This document shows positions 8,831-17,657 of a stretch of DNA of 64,000 bases, one piece after another. The notes under the pieces are model-generated. The model had not been told where the DNA came from. It was given only the letters and a program-made list of their open reading frames with translations, and did no database searches. The DNA lies in contig NZ_FYEY01000001.1 of assembly GCF_900187385.1 (NCBI RefSeq), forward strand, positions 620,001 to 684,000, written 5' to 3'. The number at the start of each line of letters is the position of its first letter. Positions within the stretch are counted from its first letter, which is position 1. Source of the stretch: Streptomyces sp. 2114.4. GTDB lineage: Bacteria > Actinomycetota > Actinomycetes > Streptomycetales > Streptomycetaceae. Made by a program: the position numbers and the translations under genes.

Positions 8831-8926
8831 GACCACCACGCGCCTGACCACCACGCGCGTGACCACCACGCCTGACCACCACGCCTGACCACCACGTCCG
8901 GGCACCACGTCCGGGCACCACGCCCG
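8831..8926. repeat. short tandem repeat, seven units of 13-15 bp
   Basis: Seven head-to-tail units share the core CACCACG: two of 15 bp (GACCACCACGCGCCT type), then shorter units ending CCT, TCCG or CCCG. The array lies between the PucR-type gene and the SpoIIE gene (250-bp gap 8788-9037). It has no spacers, so it is not CRISPR. The length variants suggest slippage. Confidence 0.8.
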
Positions 8927-9037
8927 AGGCACGACGGCCGGGCCGCGCTCACCCGTCCCCCGGATCACACGGACCACCGCTAGTCCACAATTCTCCTAAA
9001 CTGGGCGATATTGCTCCATTGAGCTGACAGGCTGGCG

Positions 9038-11533
9038 ATGATGACCTCGGAGAATGCGGTGCCGGGCGGGTCGGGCCGCGCATGGGACATGGCGAAGGCG
9101 GCCACCGCCGAACTGGACGCACAGGGGCGGGTCGCCGCGTGGACCAGGGCGGCGGAGCGGCTGCTCGGCTATCCCGCCGAGGAGGTCCTGCACCGTCCCG
9201 CGGCGGAGCTGCTGGCGATACCCGGCGACGAGGCGCGGGTGGCCGCCGTGGCCCGGTGGTGCCGCTCGGGGGACGGCTGGGGCGGCTCGGTCGCGGCCCG
9301 TCACCGGGACGGCCGGGATCTGCAGCTGGCGGTGCAGGTCACGCCGCTTCTCGACCGCACCGGCCAGGAACGGTGGTCCGTCCTCGCACTGGAGGAGTGG
9401 CGGATGCCGGGCGGCGGAGTGAACCAGCTGATGCTGGAACCGTTCCTGGCGCGTGCACCGGTCGGTATGGCGGTGCTGGACACCGATCTGCGGTACGTCT
9501 GGGTCAACGAGGTACTGGAGCGCCTGATCCCGCTCGACCGGCGGCTGGGAAGACGGGTGGCGGAGGTCTTGCCGAAGCTGGAGGCCGAGGCGTTCGAGGA
9601 ACGGATGCGGCGAGTGCTGGGGACCGGGGCGCCGGTGATGGACTACGAATTCCGCAGTCCCACGTACGCGGACCCCAGCCAGGAGCGCGCCTACTCGGCG
9701 TCGTTCTTCGGGCTGGAGGATCCCCAGGGCCGGCGCATCGGCCTGTGGTACATGGTCATCGACGTCACCGAACGCTGGCGGGCGCAGGAACGCCTGGCGC
9801 TGCTGAACGACGCCAGCGTGCGGATCGGCAGCACGCTGGATGTCGCCCGGACCGCACAGGAACTGGCCGATGTCGCCGTGCCGGCGCTCGCCGACTTCGT
9901 CGCCGTCGACCTGCTGGATTCGGTCCTGCGGGGCGCCGAGCCGGTTCCCGGGCCGGTCGACAGCACCCCCACCATGCGCCGTTCCGGCCAGCAGTCGGTG
10001 CACGAGGGCTGCCCGGAGGCCGGGCTGGCCGTGGGGGAAGCCGTCCAGCGTTCCCCCTCGTCGCCCATCGCCCGCTGTCTGCTCAAGGGCGAATCCCTCG
10101 TGGAGCCGGTACTGGACTTCGCCACCAGCTCCTGGGTCACCGAGGACCCGGTCCGGGCCGATGTGATCCGCGCCTTCGGTTTCCGCTCGGTGATGGTGGC
10201 GCCGGTCAAGGCCCGGGGCATCACCCTGGGCGCGGCGACGTTCTTCCGCTCCCGCCGTCTGGGGCCCTTCGTGGCGGATGACGTCCGGCTCGCCGAGGAG
10301 CTGGTGGCCAGGGCGGCGGTCTGTGTCGACAATGCGCGCCGCTTCACCCGCGAGCGCGCCGCGGCCCGGGTGATGCAGCAGAACCTGCTGCCGCACGAAC
10401 TGACCGGCGGATCCGCCCTGGAGGTGGCGTCCTGGTACTTCCCCGCGGACGCGCCGAGCGGTGTGGGCGGCGACTGGTTCGATGTGATCCCGCTGTCCGG
10501 GGCGCGGGTCGCCCTGGTCGTGGGGGATGTGGTGGGGCACGGCATCAACGCGGCGGCCACGATGGGGCGGCTGCGTACCGCCGTACGCACCCTGGCCAAC
10601 CTGGATCTGCCGCCCGATGAACTGCTGGCCCGGCTGGACGACCTGGTCATCGGCCTGGTGAAGACGCAGGGCGCCGACCCGGCGGCGGACGTCGACCCGG
10701 CGGCGGACGCCGGGAACCCGAGCGTGGCCTCGACGTTCATGGGGGCCACCTGCCTGTACGCCGTGTACGACCCGGTCAGCAGGCGGTGCAGCATGGCGCG
10801 GGCCAGCCATCTGCCGCCGTTGATCGTCGGCCCCGACGGCGCCGTGGACTGCCCCGATCTGCCCGCGGGACCGCCGCTCGGCCTCGGGACGCTGCCCTTC
10901 GAGTCCGTCGAACTGGAGCTGGCCGAGGGCAGTCTGATCGCGCTCTACACCAACGGACTGATCGAGACCTGCGACCGCGACATCGGTGTCGGGCTGTCCC
11001 GGCTGAGCAACGCCCTCGCGGTGCCCGGGCAGACGCTGAAGGACATCGGCGGAAATGTGGTCAAGGCGCTGATGACCGGGCCGCCGTCGGATGACGCCGC
11101 GCTGCTGCTCGCCAGGACCCGCGCCCTGGGCGCGCACCAGGTCGCCTCCTGGGATCTGCCCACCGATCCGGCCGTGGTCGGCAGCGCCCGCGCTCTCGCC
11201 GGCCGGCAGCTGTCCGAGTGGGGCATGGACGAGCTGCAGTTCACCACGGAGCTGGTCGTCAGCGAACTGGTCACCAACGCCATCCGCCACGGCACCGGGC
11301 CGATCACGCTGCGCCTGATCCGGCAGGACACCCTGATCTGCGAGGTCTCCGATGCCAGCAGCACCTCGCCGCGGCTGCGCCATGCCCGGACCACCGACGA
11401 GGGCGGGCGCGGGCTGTTCATCGTCGCGCAGGTCACCCGGCGCTGGGGCACCCGCTACACCCCCACCGGCAAGATCATCTGGACCGAACTGAGCATGCCG
11501 TCCGAGGCCGGATCCGCCGTCGAGGAAGGCTGA
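9038..11533 (+). CDS. PAS-PAS-GAF-SpoIIE phosphatase with HATPase domain
   Basis: An 831-residue cytoplasmic signalling protein. Domains in order: two PAS domains (about residues 20-115 and 130-245), GAF (about 260-435), SpoIIE/RsbU-type PP2C phosphatase (about 450-690) with the metal-site motif VVGDVVGHG, and an RsbW-like HATPase_c (about 710-825) with LVTNAIRHGTG and GGRGLFIV. Such proteins dephosphorylate anti-anti-sigma factors, and the kinase-like domain can bind or phosphorylate partners, linking signals to alternative sigma factors. The start is ambiguous between adjacent ATGs at 9038 and 9041. The substrate is not encoded nearby. Confidence 0.92.
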   Translation: MMTSENAVPGGSGRAWDMAKAATAELDAQGRVAAWTRAAERLLGYPAEEVLHRPAAELLAIPGDEARVAAVARWCRSGDGWGGSVAARHRDGRDLQLAVQVTPLLDRTGQERWSVLALEEWRMPGGGVNQLMLEPFLARAPVGMAVLDTDLRYVWVNEVLERLIPLDRRLGRRVAEVLPKLEAEAFEERMRRVLGTGAPVMDYEFRSPTYADPSQERAYSASFFGLEDPQGRRIGLWYMVIDVTERWRAQERLALLNDASVRIGSTLDVARTAQELADVAVPALADFVAVDLLDSVLRGAEPVPGPVDSTPTMRRSGQQSVHEGCPEAGLAVGEAVQRSPSSPIARCLLKGESLVEPVLDFATSSWVTEDPVRADVIRAFGFRSVMVAPVKARGITLGAATFFRSRRLGPFVADDVRLAEELVARAAVCVDNARRFTRERAAARVMQQNLLPHELTGGSALEVASWYFPADAPSGVGGDWFDVIPLSGARVALVVGDVVGHGINAAATMGRLRTAVRTLANLDLPPDELLARLDDLVIGLVKTQGADPAADVDPAADAGNPSVASTFMGATCLYAVYDPVSRRCSMARASHLPPLIVGPDGAVDCPDLPAGPPLGLGTLPFESVELELAEGSLIALYTNGLIETCDRDIGVGLSRLSNALAVPGQTLKDIGGNVVKALMTGPPSDDAALLLARTRALGAHQVASWDLPTDPAVVGSARALAGRQLSEWGMDELQFTTELVVSELVTNAIRHGTGPITLRLIRQDTLICEVSDASSTSPRLRHARTTDEGGRGLFIVAQVTRRWGTRYTPTGKIIWTELSMPSEAGSAVEEG

Positions 11534-11568
11534 GCCGGCCCGAAGCGCCGGAGGGCCGGGCCGGGCTC
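11532..11568 (+). terminator. hairpin overlapping the SpoIIE gene stop
   Basis: GAGCCGGCCCG at 11532-11542 pairs with CGGGCCGGGCTC at 11557-11568 with one bulged G. The stem begins inside the stop codon of the SpoIIE gene and lies between two convergent genes. Confidence 0.55.
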
Positions 11569-11662
11569 ATCCTCAGGGGCGGGAGCGGGGGCACACCAGG
11601 AACGCGATCGGACCGGGGGCCTCAGGACACGACCGGGCGGAGCGCGGCCGGGGTGCCACGCC

Positions 11663-13276
11663 TCACGCCGGCCCGGAAACGCTGCGGGCCGGGGCCTGTT
11701 CGCCCTCGCCGGAGACATGGCCGCAGTCGTCCCCGGCGGCGACGGGCCGGCCGACGAGGCCGCGTCCCGGCAGGTCGACATAGTCGCAGTCGGCATCGGC
11801 CACGACGCGCCGGGGCGCGGCGCCGGACGGGCAGGCCGTGAGATGGGCGGTCACGAAGGCCGCGCTGGTCCTGGTGATGTCGCGGGTCAGCCCGAGGGGC
11901 AGCAGCGAGCGGGTCTCCGCGATCGCGTCGTCCTCCCCGGCCCGCAGCACCACCCGGATCTCCGGTGCCACACCGTGGGCGGCGACCGCGACGGCGATGT
12001 TGTCCAGTTCGTGGGAGCCGACGGCGGCGAGCGCCCGTGCCCGCGCCAGCCCCAGCCGCGCCAGCACCGCCCGGTCCTCGCCGTGCGCCAGCACCACGGG
12101 TATCCCCATCGACCGGGCGAGGCGCAGATTCGGGGCGGTGGGCTCGCGCTCGACACCGATGACGGGCACCCCCAGCCGGCGCAGCGTCTGGCACAGCCGC
12201 AGCCCCACCTGCCCCAGCCCCACCACGATGACGTGACCGGCCCGGGGCAGCACCCGTGGCCCCAGGACACCGACCAGCCGGGGGCCGAACAGCCGGTCGA
12301 CGATGCCCGCGGTCAGCAGCGCGGTGAATCCCACCGTCACCAGCATCGCCACGGCGGAGACCACCTCGTACACGGGATGCCCGGGATGCGGCGCGGCAGG
12401 TCCCACTCCGGCAACGACCCGGGCGGCTTCCAGGAAGGCGGTGCTGACGGGCCGGTGGAACACGGCGACCAGCCACATCCAGTCCGCGGCCAGTACGGCG
12501 ACGATCCCCAGCAGCCCGATGAGCAGCAGGCGGGCGTCCGCGTCATGCGGCTGCAACTGCCCCCGCAGCCGCCCGAGCAGCGCGCGCCGCCGGGCGCCCG
12601 TGCTCGCCCGCCACGCCGTCTCCACCAGGTGGCCCCCGGGGCGCCGGACCGCCACCGCGCCGTTCCCGTCGTCCCATACGGCCAGCGCGTCGGGGTCCAC
12701 ACACAGTCCGGCCAGCGTCGGCGCCAGGAGGTCGGCGGGCGAGACCGGCACGCAGTGGCGCAGCAGCAACCGGAGCTGCTGCGCCACGGTGCGGTCGAAG
12801 ACGGTGACCACGATCCGGACGGTGTCGCAGACGTGGCGCACCGCGAGCGCATAGCGCAGTGCGGACAGGTCGTCGCCCACGAGGACGGCCACCGCGGCCG
12901 GCCGGGCGGCGAGCGCCCGTCGCAGGTCCTGGTCGTCCGGTGCGGCCAGGTGGTCGACCGGGTGTCCGCTCTCCTCCAGGGAGGCGCAGACCCGGCGCGC
13001 CAGGGTCGTCGCCCCGATCACCACGGTCCCGGGGGCCTGTCCCGCCGGCCCCGTGGCCGGATTCGTCCCGGGCGCTTCGGCCTCGCCTTCGGGCTCGGAC
13101 CTCACACGCTCCGGTCCCGCCCGATGCTCCGGCGACTCCCCCGCAGGAGCGTCACCGCGGGGTTCACCTGGCGTTACGTCCCGCGCCCCGCCGCCGTCGC
13201 CCGCCACTGATGGGGTGGCGGGCACAGCGTGCGGCGGGGCGGTACGGGTCTGTCGGGCGGAGGGAAGGGTGGCCAT
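11663..13276 (-). CDS. membrane protein with two RCK/TrkA-N NAD-binding domains
   Basis: A 537-residue protein starting at the ATG with AAGGGGA ahead (MATLPSARQ). It has a disordered Ala/Pro/Gly/Glu-rich first 90 residues, then a first Rossmann domain with a degenerate glycine motif (VVIGATTLARRV). Two or three hydrophobic helices follow (about residues 220-330), then a second Rossmann domain with intact GxGxxG (VVGLGQVGLRLC). The layout resembles bacterial potassium-channel/TrkA-type proteins. There is no clear pore loop: TVGF occurs inside a hydrophobic helix rather than as a TVGYG filter. Probably an ion-conductance regulator or a divergent channel. A long divergent region separates it from the amino-acid permease. 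Confidence 0.75.
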   Translation of the reverse strand: MATLPSARQTRTAPPHAVPATPSVAGDGGGARDVTPGEPRGDAPAGESPEHRAGPERVRSEPEGEAEAPGTNPATGPAGQAPGTVVIGATTLARRVCASLEESGHPVDHLAAPDDQDLRRALAARPAAVAVLVGDDLSALRYALAVRHVCDTVRIVVTVFDRTVAQQLRLLLRHCVPVSPADLLAPTLAGLCVDPDALAVWDDGNGAVAVRRPGGHLVETAWRASTGARRRALLGRLRGQLQPHDADARLLLIGLLGIVAVLAADWMWLVAVFHRPVSTAFLEAARVVAGVGPAAPHPGHPVYEVVSAVAMLVTVGFTALLTAGIVDRLFGPRLVGVLGPRVLPRAGHVIVVGLGQVGLRLCQTLRRLGVPVIGVEREPTAPNLRLARSMGIPVVLAHGEDRAVLARLGLARARALAAVGSHELDNIAVAVAAHGVAPEIRVVLRAGEDDAIAETRSLLPLGLTRDITRTSAAFVTAHLTACPSGAAPRRVVADADCDYVDLPGRGLVGRPVAAGDDCGHVSGEGEQAPARSVSGPA

Positions 13277-13599
13277 GGAGTCCCCTTGCTCGTCGGCCGT
13301 CGGAAGGGCCGAACTCACGCTAGGGCGCCCGCGGCCGGAGGCATCTGTCCCGCTGGCCAAGGGTTCGCCGGGGGCGTTGTCCGGCCGCACCAGCGGGCGT
13401 CGCGGCGCCCGGCGCCAGGGGCGAGGAGAGCGGCCGACGAAGACCGCTCACCACCCATAGCCCCGGAGCACGAGCCCCTTTTCCGCCAATCTTCATTGGC
13501 CTGGCGTACAGCTCTCGCAAGGGAATTTGTCCCCTCTCACAAATACGCCGCCGCGCACCGCCACATACGCTTACGCAAATCCCAATCCAGACGTGATGC

Positions 13600-13625
13600 G
13601 GCTCACCTCCCACAAGGAGGGAGCC
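13600..13625 (+). promoter_or_regulatory. leader hairpin in the 546-bp region upstream of the permease
   Basis: GGCTC-A-CCTCC pairs with GGAGG-GAGCC around CACAA, a ten-pair stem with one bulge. The 3' arm contains a perfect GGAGG ribosome site that is thus sequestered. The gap 13277-13823 between the divergent RCK gene and the permease holds relatively A/T-rich blocks (about 13480-13590) where both promoters probably lie, but I see no recognisable gene. This may be an attenuator or a riboregulated leader ORF. Confidence 0.4.
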
Positions 13626-13823
13626 CCAGCGCGGAGGTGCGATCAGCGCTCCCCCACCCGCGCAGGGCATCCGAAGGCCACGGCCCGCTCGTCGCGCCTT
13701 CGCACTACGTCAGGGCCACGATCGCCGCCTGAGGGCGCCCGGCCCTGTCGTGCGTCCGGCCACCGAGGCGATCCCAGCAGTCACCACGTGCATGACCCCT
13801 CCAACCCTCAATGGATGTCGAAG

Positions 13824-15287
13824 ATGACTACATCTCCCCCCAACCCCGTGGCCGCTCCGCCCACTCCCCCGGGGCATGGGCAGGCCCCGCAGCAGTCAGG
13901 CCTGCAGTCGGGCCTCAAGAACCGCCATCTGTCCATGATCGCCGTGGGTGGAGTCATCGGCGCCGGTCTCTTCGTGGGCTCCGCCTCCGGCATCGCCGCC
14001 GCCGGCCCCGGCATCCTGCTGTCGTACGCCCTGGTCGGCGCGCTGGTCGTGTTCGTGATGCGGATGCTCGGCGAGATGGCGGCCGCCAACCCGACCTCCG
14101 GTTCCTTCTCCGCCTACGCGGACCGGGCGCTCGGCCGCTGGGCCGGCTTCTCCATCGGCTGGCTGTACTGGTTCTTCTGGGTCGTGGTGCTCGCCGTGGA
14201 GGCGACCGCCGGCGCGGCCATCCTCACCAGCTGGGTCCCGGCCGTCCCGCAGTGGGCCTGGGCGCTGATCGTGATGGTCGTCCTCACCGCCACCAACCTC
14301 GCCTCGGTCGCCTCCTTCGGTGAGTTCGAGTTCTGGTTCGCCGGCATCAAGGTCGTCGCCATCGCGGCCTTCATCGTCCTCGGCGGCCTGGCGATATTCG
14401 GCGTGCTGCCCGGGTCCGACAACGCGGCGACCGGCTTCAGCAACCTCACCTCGCACGGCGGATTCCTTCCGAACGGGCCCACCGCGATCCTCACCGGCGT
14501 CCTGATGGTCGTCTTCTCCTTCATGGGCAGCGAGATCGTCACCCTTGCCGCCGGTGAGTCCGAGGACCCGGAGCGCGCGGTCACCAAGGCCACCAAGAGC
14601 GTGATCTGGCGGGTCGGCATCTTCTACCTCGGCTCGATCCTCGTGGTCGTCTCCCTGCTGCCGTGGAACGACCCCTCGATCGCCAAGAAGGGCTCCTACG
14701 TCGCGGCGCTCGACTCGATCGGCATCCCGCACGCCGGCCAGATCATGAACGTCATCGTGCTGACGGCCGTGCTCTCCTGTCTCAACTCCGGCCTCTACAC
14801 CGCCTCCCGGATGGCCTTCTCGCTCGGCCAGCGCGGCGACGCCCCGAAGGCCTTCGCCCGGACGAACACGCGGGGCGTGCCGCAGGCCGCGATCCTCGCC
14901 TCCGTCCTCTTCGGCTTCATCGCGGTCGGCTTCAACTACCTGTGGCCGGACACCGTCTTCCAGTTCCTGCTGAACTCCTCGGGCGCGGTCGCGCTCTTCG
15001 TCTGGCTGGTCATCTGCTTCTCGCAGCTGCGGATGCGCGGGATCATCCTGCGCGAGAACCCCGAGAAGCTGGTCGTCCGGATGTGGCTGTTCCCGTACCT
15101 GACCTGGGCGACGATCGCGATGATCTCTTTCGTGCTGGTCTACATGCTCACCGATGACAGCGAGGGCGGCGGCCGGATCCAGGTGCTGCTGTCGGTGCTC
15201 CTCGCCGCGGTCGTGGTCGGGGTTTCCCTGGTCCGCGACCGGCTCGGCGCCCGTACCGCCGAGAAGGCGGCCGTCACCTCCCGTTAG
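13824..15287 (+). CDS. amino-acid permease, APC superfamily (GabP/AnsP-like)
   Basis: A 487-residue transporter with twelve hydrophobic segments. The first carries the family motif MIAVGGVIGAGLFVGSASGI, and the consensus amphipathic stretch (AFARTNTRGVPQAAIL) is present near residue 355. Members import amino acids or GABA with protons. The start is uncertain: ATG at 13824 or 13815, neither with a strong ribosome site, while the frame stays open upstream without recognisable protein sequence. A long structured leader precedes it and a strong hairpin follows, so it is an individually regulated gene. The substrate cannot be assigned. Confidence 0.9.
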   Translation: MTTSPPNPVAAPPTPPGHGQAPQQSGLQSGLKNRHLSMIAVGGVIGAGLFVGSASGIAAAGPGILLSYALVGALVVFVMRMLGEMAAANPTSGSFSAYADRALGRWAGFSIGWLYWFFWVVVLAVEATAGAAILTSWVPAVPQWAWALIVMVVLTATNLASVASFGEFEFWFAGIKVVAIAAFIVLGGLAIFGVLPGSDNAATGFSNLTSHGGFLPNGPTAILTGVLMVVFSFMGSEIVTLAAGESEDPERAVTKATKSVIWRVGIFYLGSILVVVSLLPWNDPSIAKKGSYVAALDSIGIPHAGQIMNVIVLTAVLSCLNSGLYTASRMAFSLGQRGDAPKAFARTNTRGVPQAAILASVLFGFIAVGFNYLWPDTVFQFLLNSSGAVALFVWLVICFSQLRMRGIILRENPEKLVVRMWLFPYLTWATIAMISFVLVYMLTDDSEGGGRIQVLLSVLLAAVVVGVSLVRDRLGARTAEKAAVTSR

Positions 15288-15314
15288 CCGAGGGTGGCCG
15301 GACGGCCACCGAAC

Positions 15315-15368
15315 GCTGTGCCGTACGGTCGGCGGTGTGCCCCGCACCCGCCGCCCGTACGGCACAGC
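15315..15368 (+). terminator. 14-bp stem terminator after the permease
   Basis: GCTGTGCCGTACGG (15315-15328) pairs perfectly with 15355-15368, and an inner CGGCGG/CCGCCG continues the stem. It begins 27 bases past the permease stop. Confidence 0.75.
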
Positions 15369-15434
15369 GATGCCACTAGCCTGCTAGCCACGCTTCCCGC
15401 CTACGAGCCCACAACCGGAAGGCCGCCGAAAGAG

Positions 15435-16427
15435 ATGCCCGCGTTCAGACGCCGCAAAGGCAGCCTTCCCCGCCTCGTCCCCGAGCTCGACGATGTGACG
15501 CTGGGGCGGGTCCGGCGACGCGTCGAGACCTGCTGGTCCCGCGGTTCGCTGGACACCGCCGTCATGGCGCTGATGGCGGATGCGATCGACGACGCCGGCG
15601 AGGACTGGGACCGCAAGGCCCACCGCCTGGGGGTGCTCGCCGGTTCCGCGGGCCGGTCGCTGCCCGGCATCTGGCGCCAGCACAGCCCGAACGACCATGG
15701 CGCGCTGCTGCTCCACGCCTGGTCGGACCTGCTCCACGCCCGGCAGCAGGGCTCCTCCGTCGACCTGCACGCCACCCGCGAGACCTGCCGGCTCGCCGCC
15801 GAGCTGCAGCCCGCCGACCCCACCCCGTGGACGGTGCACCTGGCTACTCTGCGCGTGGAAGCGCGCCCCTCCACGGAGCTGGCGGCGATCTGGCGCGAGA
15901 TCAAGGCCCGCGATCCCTGGAACCGCGAGGCGCATCTGCAGGCCCTGGGCTATCTCTCGCCGGACGAGTGCGGCTCCAGCGCCCTGGTGCTGGACCTGCT
16001 CGACGGTGTCCGCTCCCTGATGCCGCCCGATGCCCCCGCCGCCGGTCTGGAACTCACCTCTCTCGTCCTCAGCCACCAGCGAGCGGTCGCCGAGGGCGGC
16101 ATGACGGCTCTGGGCGCCGGGGAGATCTGGCGGCGCCCCGATGCCGCCCGGGTCCTCGACCAGGCCGCGCACTACTGGCCGAGCCCGGGATTCCTCCGGC
16201 ACGCGACGGCCCTGGCCGACCTCAACCTGCTGGCCTACGCCCTGATCAAAGCCGGCCGGACGACCGAGGCGGGGACCGCGCTGCGCGCCACCGGAGGGGT
16301 GGCGACCGTCTGGCCGTGGAGCATGGACGGCGACCCGCTGGAGCGGTACGCGCACTTCCACGGCCGCTACGCGAGCGGTGACCCCGACGACGGTTCCGGG
16401 GGGCGCGCCCCGTCCTGGCGTCGGTGA
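15435..16427 (+). CDS. conserved hypothetical protein, TPR-like helical repeats
   Basis: A 330-residue soluble protein. The ATG is preceded closely by AAAGAG and opens with a basic segment (MPAFRRRKGSLPRLVPEL). The body is almost entirely predicted helix, with repeating pairs in which alanine, leucine and tryptophan recur at TPR-like spacing (HGALLLHAWSDLLHARQQ; DPWNREAHLQALGYLSP). There is no signal peptide or catalytic motif. Its 3' end overlaps the 3' end of the convergent next gene by 61 bases. The function is unknown; a protein-interaction scaffold is the most one can infer. Confidence 0.7.
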   Translation: MPAFRRRKGSLPRLVPELDDVTLGRVRRRVETCWSRGSLDTAVMALMADAIDDAGEDWDRKAHRLGVLAGSAGRSLPGIWRQHSPNDHGALLLHAWSDLLHARQQGSSVDLHATRETCRLAAELQPADPTPWTVHLATLRVEARPSTELAAIWREIKARDPWNREAHLQALGYLSPDECGSSALVLDLLDGVRSLMPPDAPAAGLELTSLVLSHQRAVAEGGMTALGAGEIWRRPDAARVLDQAAHYWPSPGFLRHATALADLNLLAYALIKAGRTTEAGTALRATGGVATVWPWSMDGDPLERYAHFHGRYASGDPDDGSGGRAPSWRR

Positions 16428-16837
16428 CGCTCAGGACTGCCGGCGCCCGGACGGTCGGGTCCCTGACCGCGCACCGGGCGTGGCCCTGCCGCCCCTGACC
16501 CGGCACGCCGCCCCCGGCCGAAGAACGCCATCAGCCGCTGCACCATCCTGCGGAGCAGACTCTTCCGGGCTGCGGGCGGGGCCACGGTGACAGCGGCCGG
16601 CGCCTCGGCGGGCGCCTCAGCCGACGGTTCGGCGGACGGTTCGGCTGAGGGCTCGGCGGGCGGTGCGGTGGGCGGTGCGGCCGAGGGCTCGGCGGGCGGT
16701 TCGGCCGGCGGAGGCGCCGGGGTGCCCGGCTGTTGTGTCGCGGCACGGTCGGCGGGCGTGGGCGCGGGTACCGGCTTGGTGCGTCGGGCCTCGGCGCGGA
16801 CGAGCGCGCCGAGAGCGGCATAGACATCGAGGGGCAT
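16367..16837 (-). CDS. hypothetical protein with Pro/Ala/Glu repeat and basic helix
   Basis: A 156-residue protein starting at an ATG with AGGAG eight bases ahead (MPLDVYAALGALVRAEA). The first 20 residues form an amphipathic helix. Residues about 40-90 repeat PAEPSAEPSAE-type units (DNA period 12 or 15 bases). Then comes a short basic, aromatic helix (KSLLRRMVQRLMAFFGRGRR) and a disordered Pro/Gly/Arg tail. The basic helix could bind membrane or nucleic acid. Its end overlaps the convergent gene by 61 bp. Family not recognised. Confidence 0.55.
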   Translation of the reverse strand: MPLDVYAALGALVRAEARRTKPVPAPTPADRAATQQPGTPAPPPAEPPAEPSAAPPTAPPAEPSAEPSAEPSAEAPAEAPAAVTVAPPAARKSLLRRMVQRLMAFFGRGRRAGSGAAGPRPVRGQGPDRPGAGSPERHRRQDGARPPEPSSGSPLA

Positions 16838-16939
16838 GCCACATCTCCTGCGGTGGAAGTGCTGAGAACGGAGGGCGGCAGACCGCGATCGCCCCATGAC
16901 CCCGTGACGGGGTGGGGTGGGTGATGCGGTCGGGCCGGC

Positions 16940-17377
16940 TCAGCAGCGCAGGACGAGCGCGCGTGGTGGCGATGCGGGGGCAGCGGCCGTGACGGCGGCC
17001 CCGGAAGAGGCGTCCTTCGACGCGGTGAGGGTCTGCGCGACGGGAGAGTCCCCGAGCGCCTTGCCGCCGGCCCCGGTGGGGACCTGATGGCGCAGATGAC
17101 AGGCCGAGGCGTCGCACAGGCGGCGGATACCGCTGCCGGGGTGCTTTCCGCCGCCGGTGGAGGCCGGCAGCGGCCCGGCCGTGACGCAGGTCCGCTCGGC
17201 CGGGCCCGGCACGGCGGGGGCGCCGGCGTGCGGAGGGCAGCCGTGGGCATCGGAGGCCGGTCCATGGGAGCAGCCGGTGGTGAGTGCGGCGTGCAGTAAC
17301 GCCAGCAGCGCGACGAACATCAGCACACGCCAGCCACCGGTTGCCGCACAGCGGCCGGTGCCGACGGTGTCGCGCAT
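16940..17377 (-). CDS. small secreted or membrane-anchored hypothetical protein
   Basis: A 145-residue product with GGGAGAGG ahead of the ATG. The hydrophobic stretch [17 protein letters not shown] near residues 20-37 ends in a cysteine and could be a membrane helix or an imperfect lipoprotein signal. The exported part is Ala/Pro/Gly/Ser-rich with several cysteines ([24 protein letters not shown]). The region around [18 protein letters not shown] is the most protein-like. A very stable UUCG-type hairpin sits immediately upstream of its ribosome site. The function is unknown. Confidence 0.5.
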   Translation of the reverse strand: MRDTVGTGRCAATGGWRVLMFVALLALLHAALTTGCSHGPASDAHGCPPHAGAPAVPGPAERTCVTAGPLPASTGGGKHPGSGIRRLCDASACHLRHQVPTGAGGKALGDSPVAQTLTASKDASSGAAVTAAAPASPPRALVLRC

Positions 17378-17389
17378 GCGCCTCTCCCA

Positions 17390-17407
17390 CCCTCTCTTCG
17401 GAGAGGG
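17390..17407. promoter_or_regulatory. perfect CCCTCTC-TTCG-GAGAGGG hairpin at a 5' leader
   Basis: A 7-bp stem closed by TTCG on the plus strand (CGAA on the minus strand) lies within ten bases of the GGGAGAGG ribosome site of the minus-strand gene starting at 17377. On that strand the 3' arm GAGAGGG and the ribosome site share the motif GGGAGAGG/GAGAGGG, so alternative pairing could hide the ribosome site. The remainder of the divergent gap 17378-17657 shows nothing else. Confidence 0.4.
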
Positions 17408-17657
17408 GATCCCCGGGAAGCGGGAGGGACACTCGCGATACGCCGCAAGAGGCCACAAAACCACTCGATCCGGCTATCTCATCGCACACGCGGACTTCGC
17501 ACACCTGCCTCCGGGCCGGCTCCGGGCTGCCTCTGGGCCGAGCGGCCCGCAGATCCGGCAGCTTCCGGACCCGCCCCGGGGCCACCGCACTGCGCGGACC
17601 GCGGGCCCCGGCGGCGCACCGTTTGTCCGTCTCTCCGGCGGGCGCCATTCTGGGGAC

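Noticed and set aside
8831..8926. Possible CRISPR array
   Set aside because: The units are contiguous with no unique spacers, only 13-15 bp long, and no cas gene is near.
12337..12380. TVGF in the RCK protein as a potassium selectivity filter
   Set aside because: It lies within a continuous hydrophobic helix and is not preceded by a pore helix or followed by G-D as in TVGYGD; kept only as a question.
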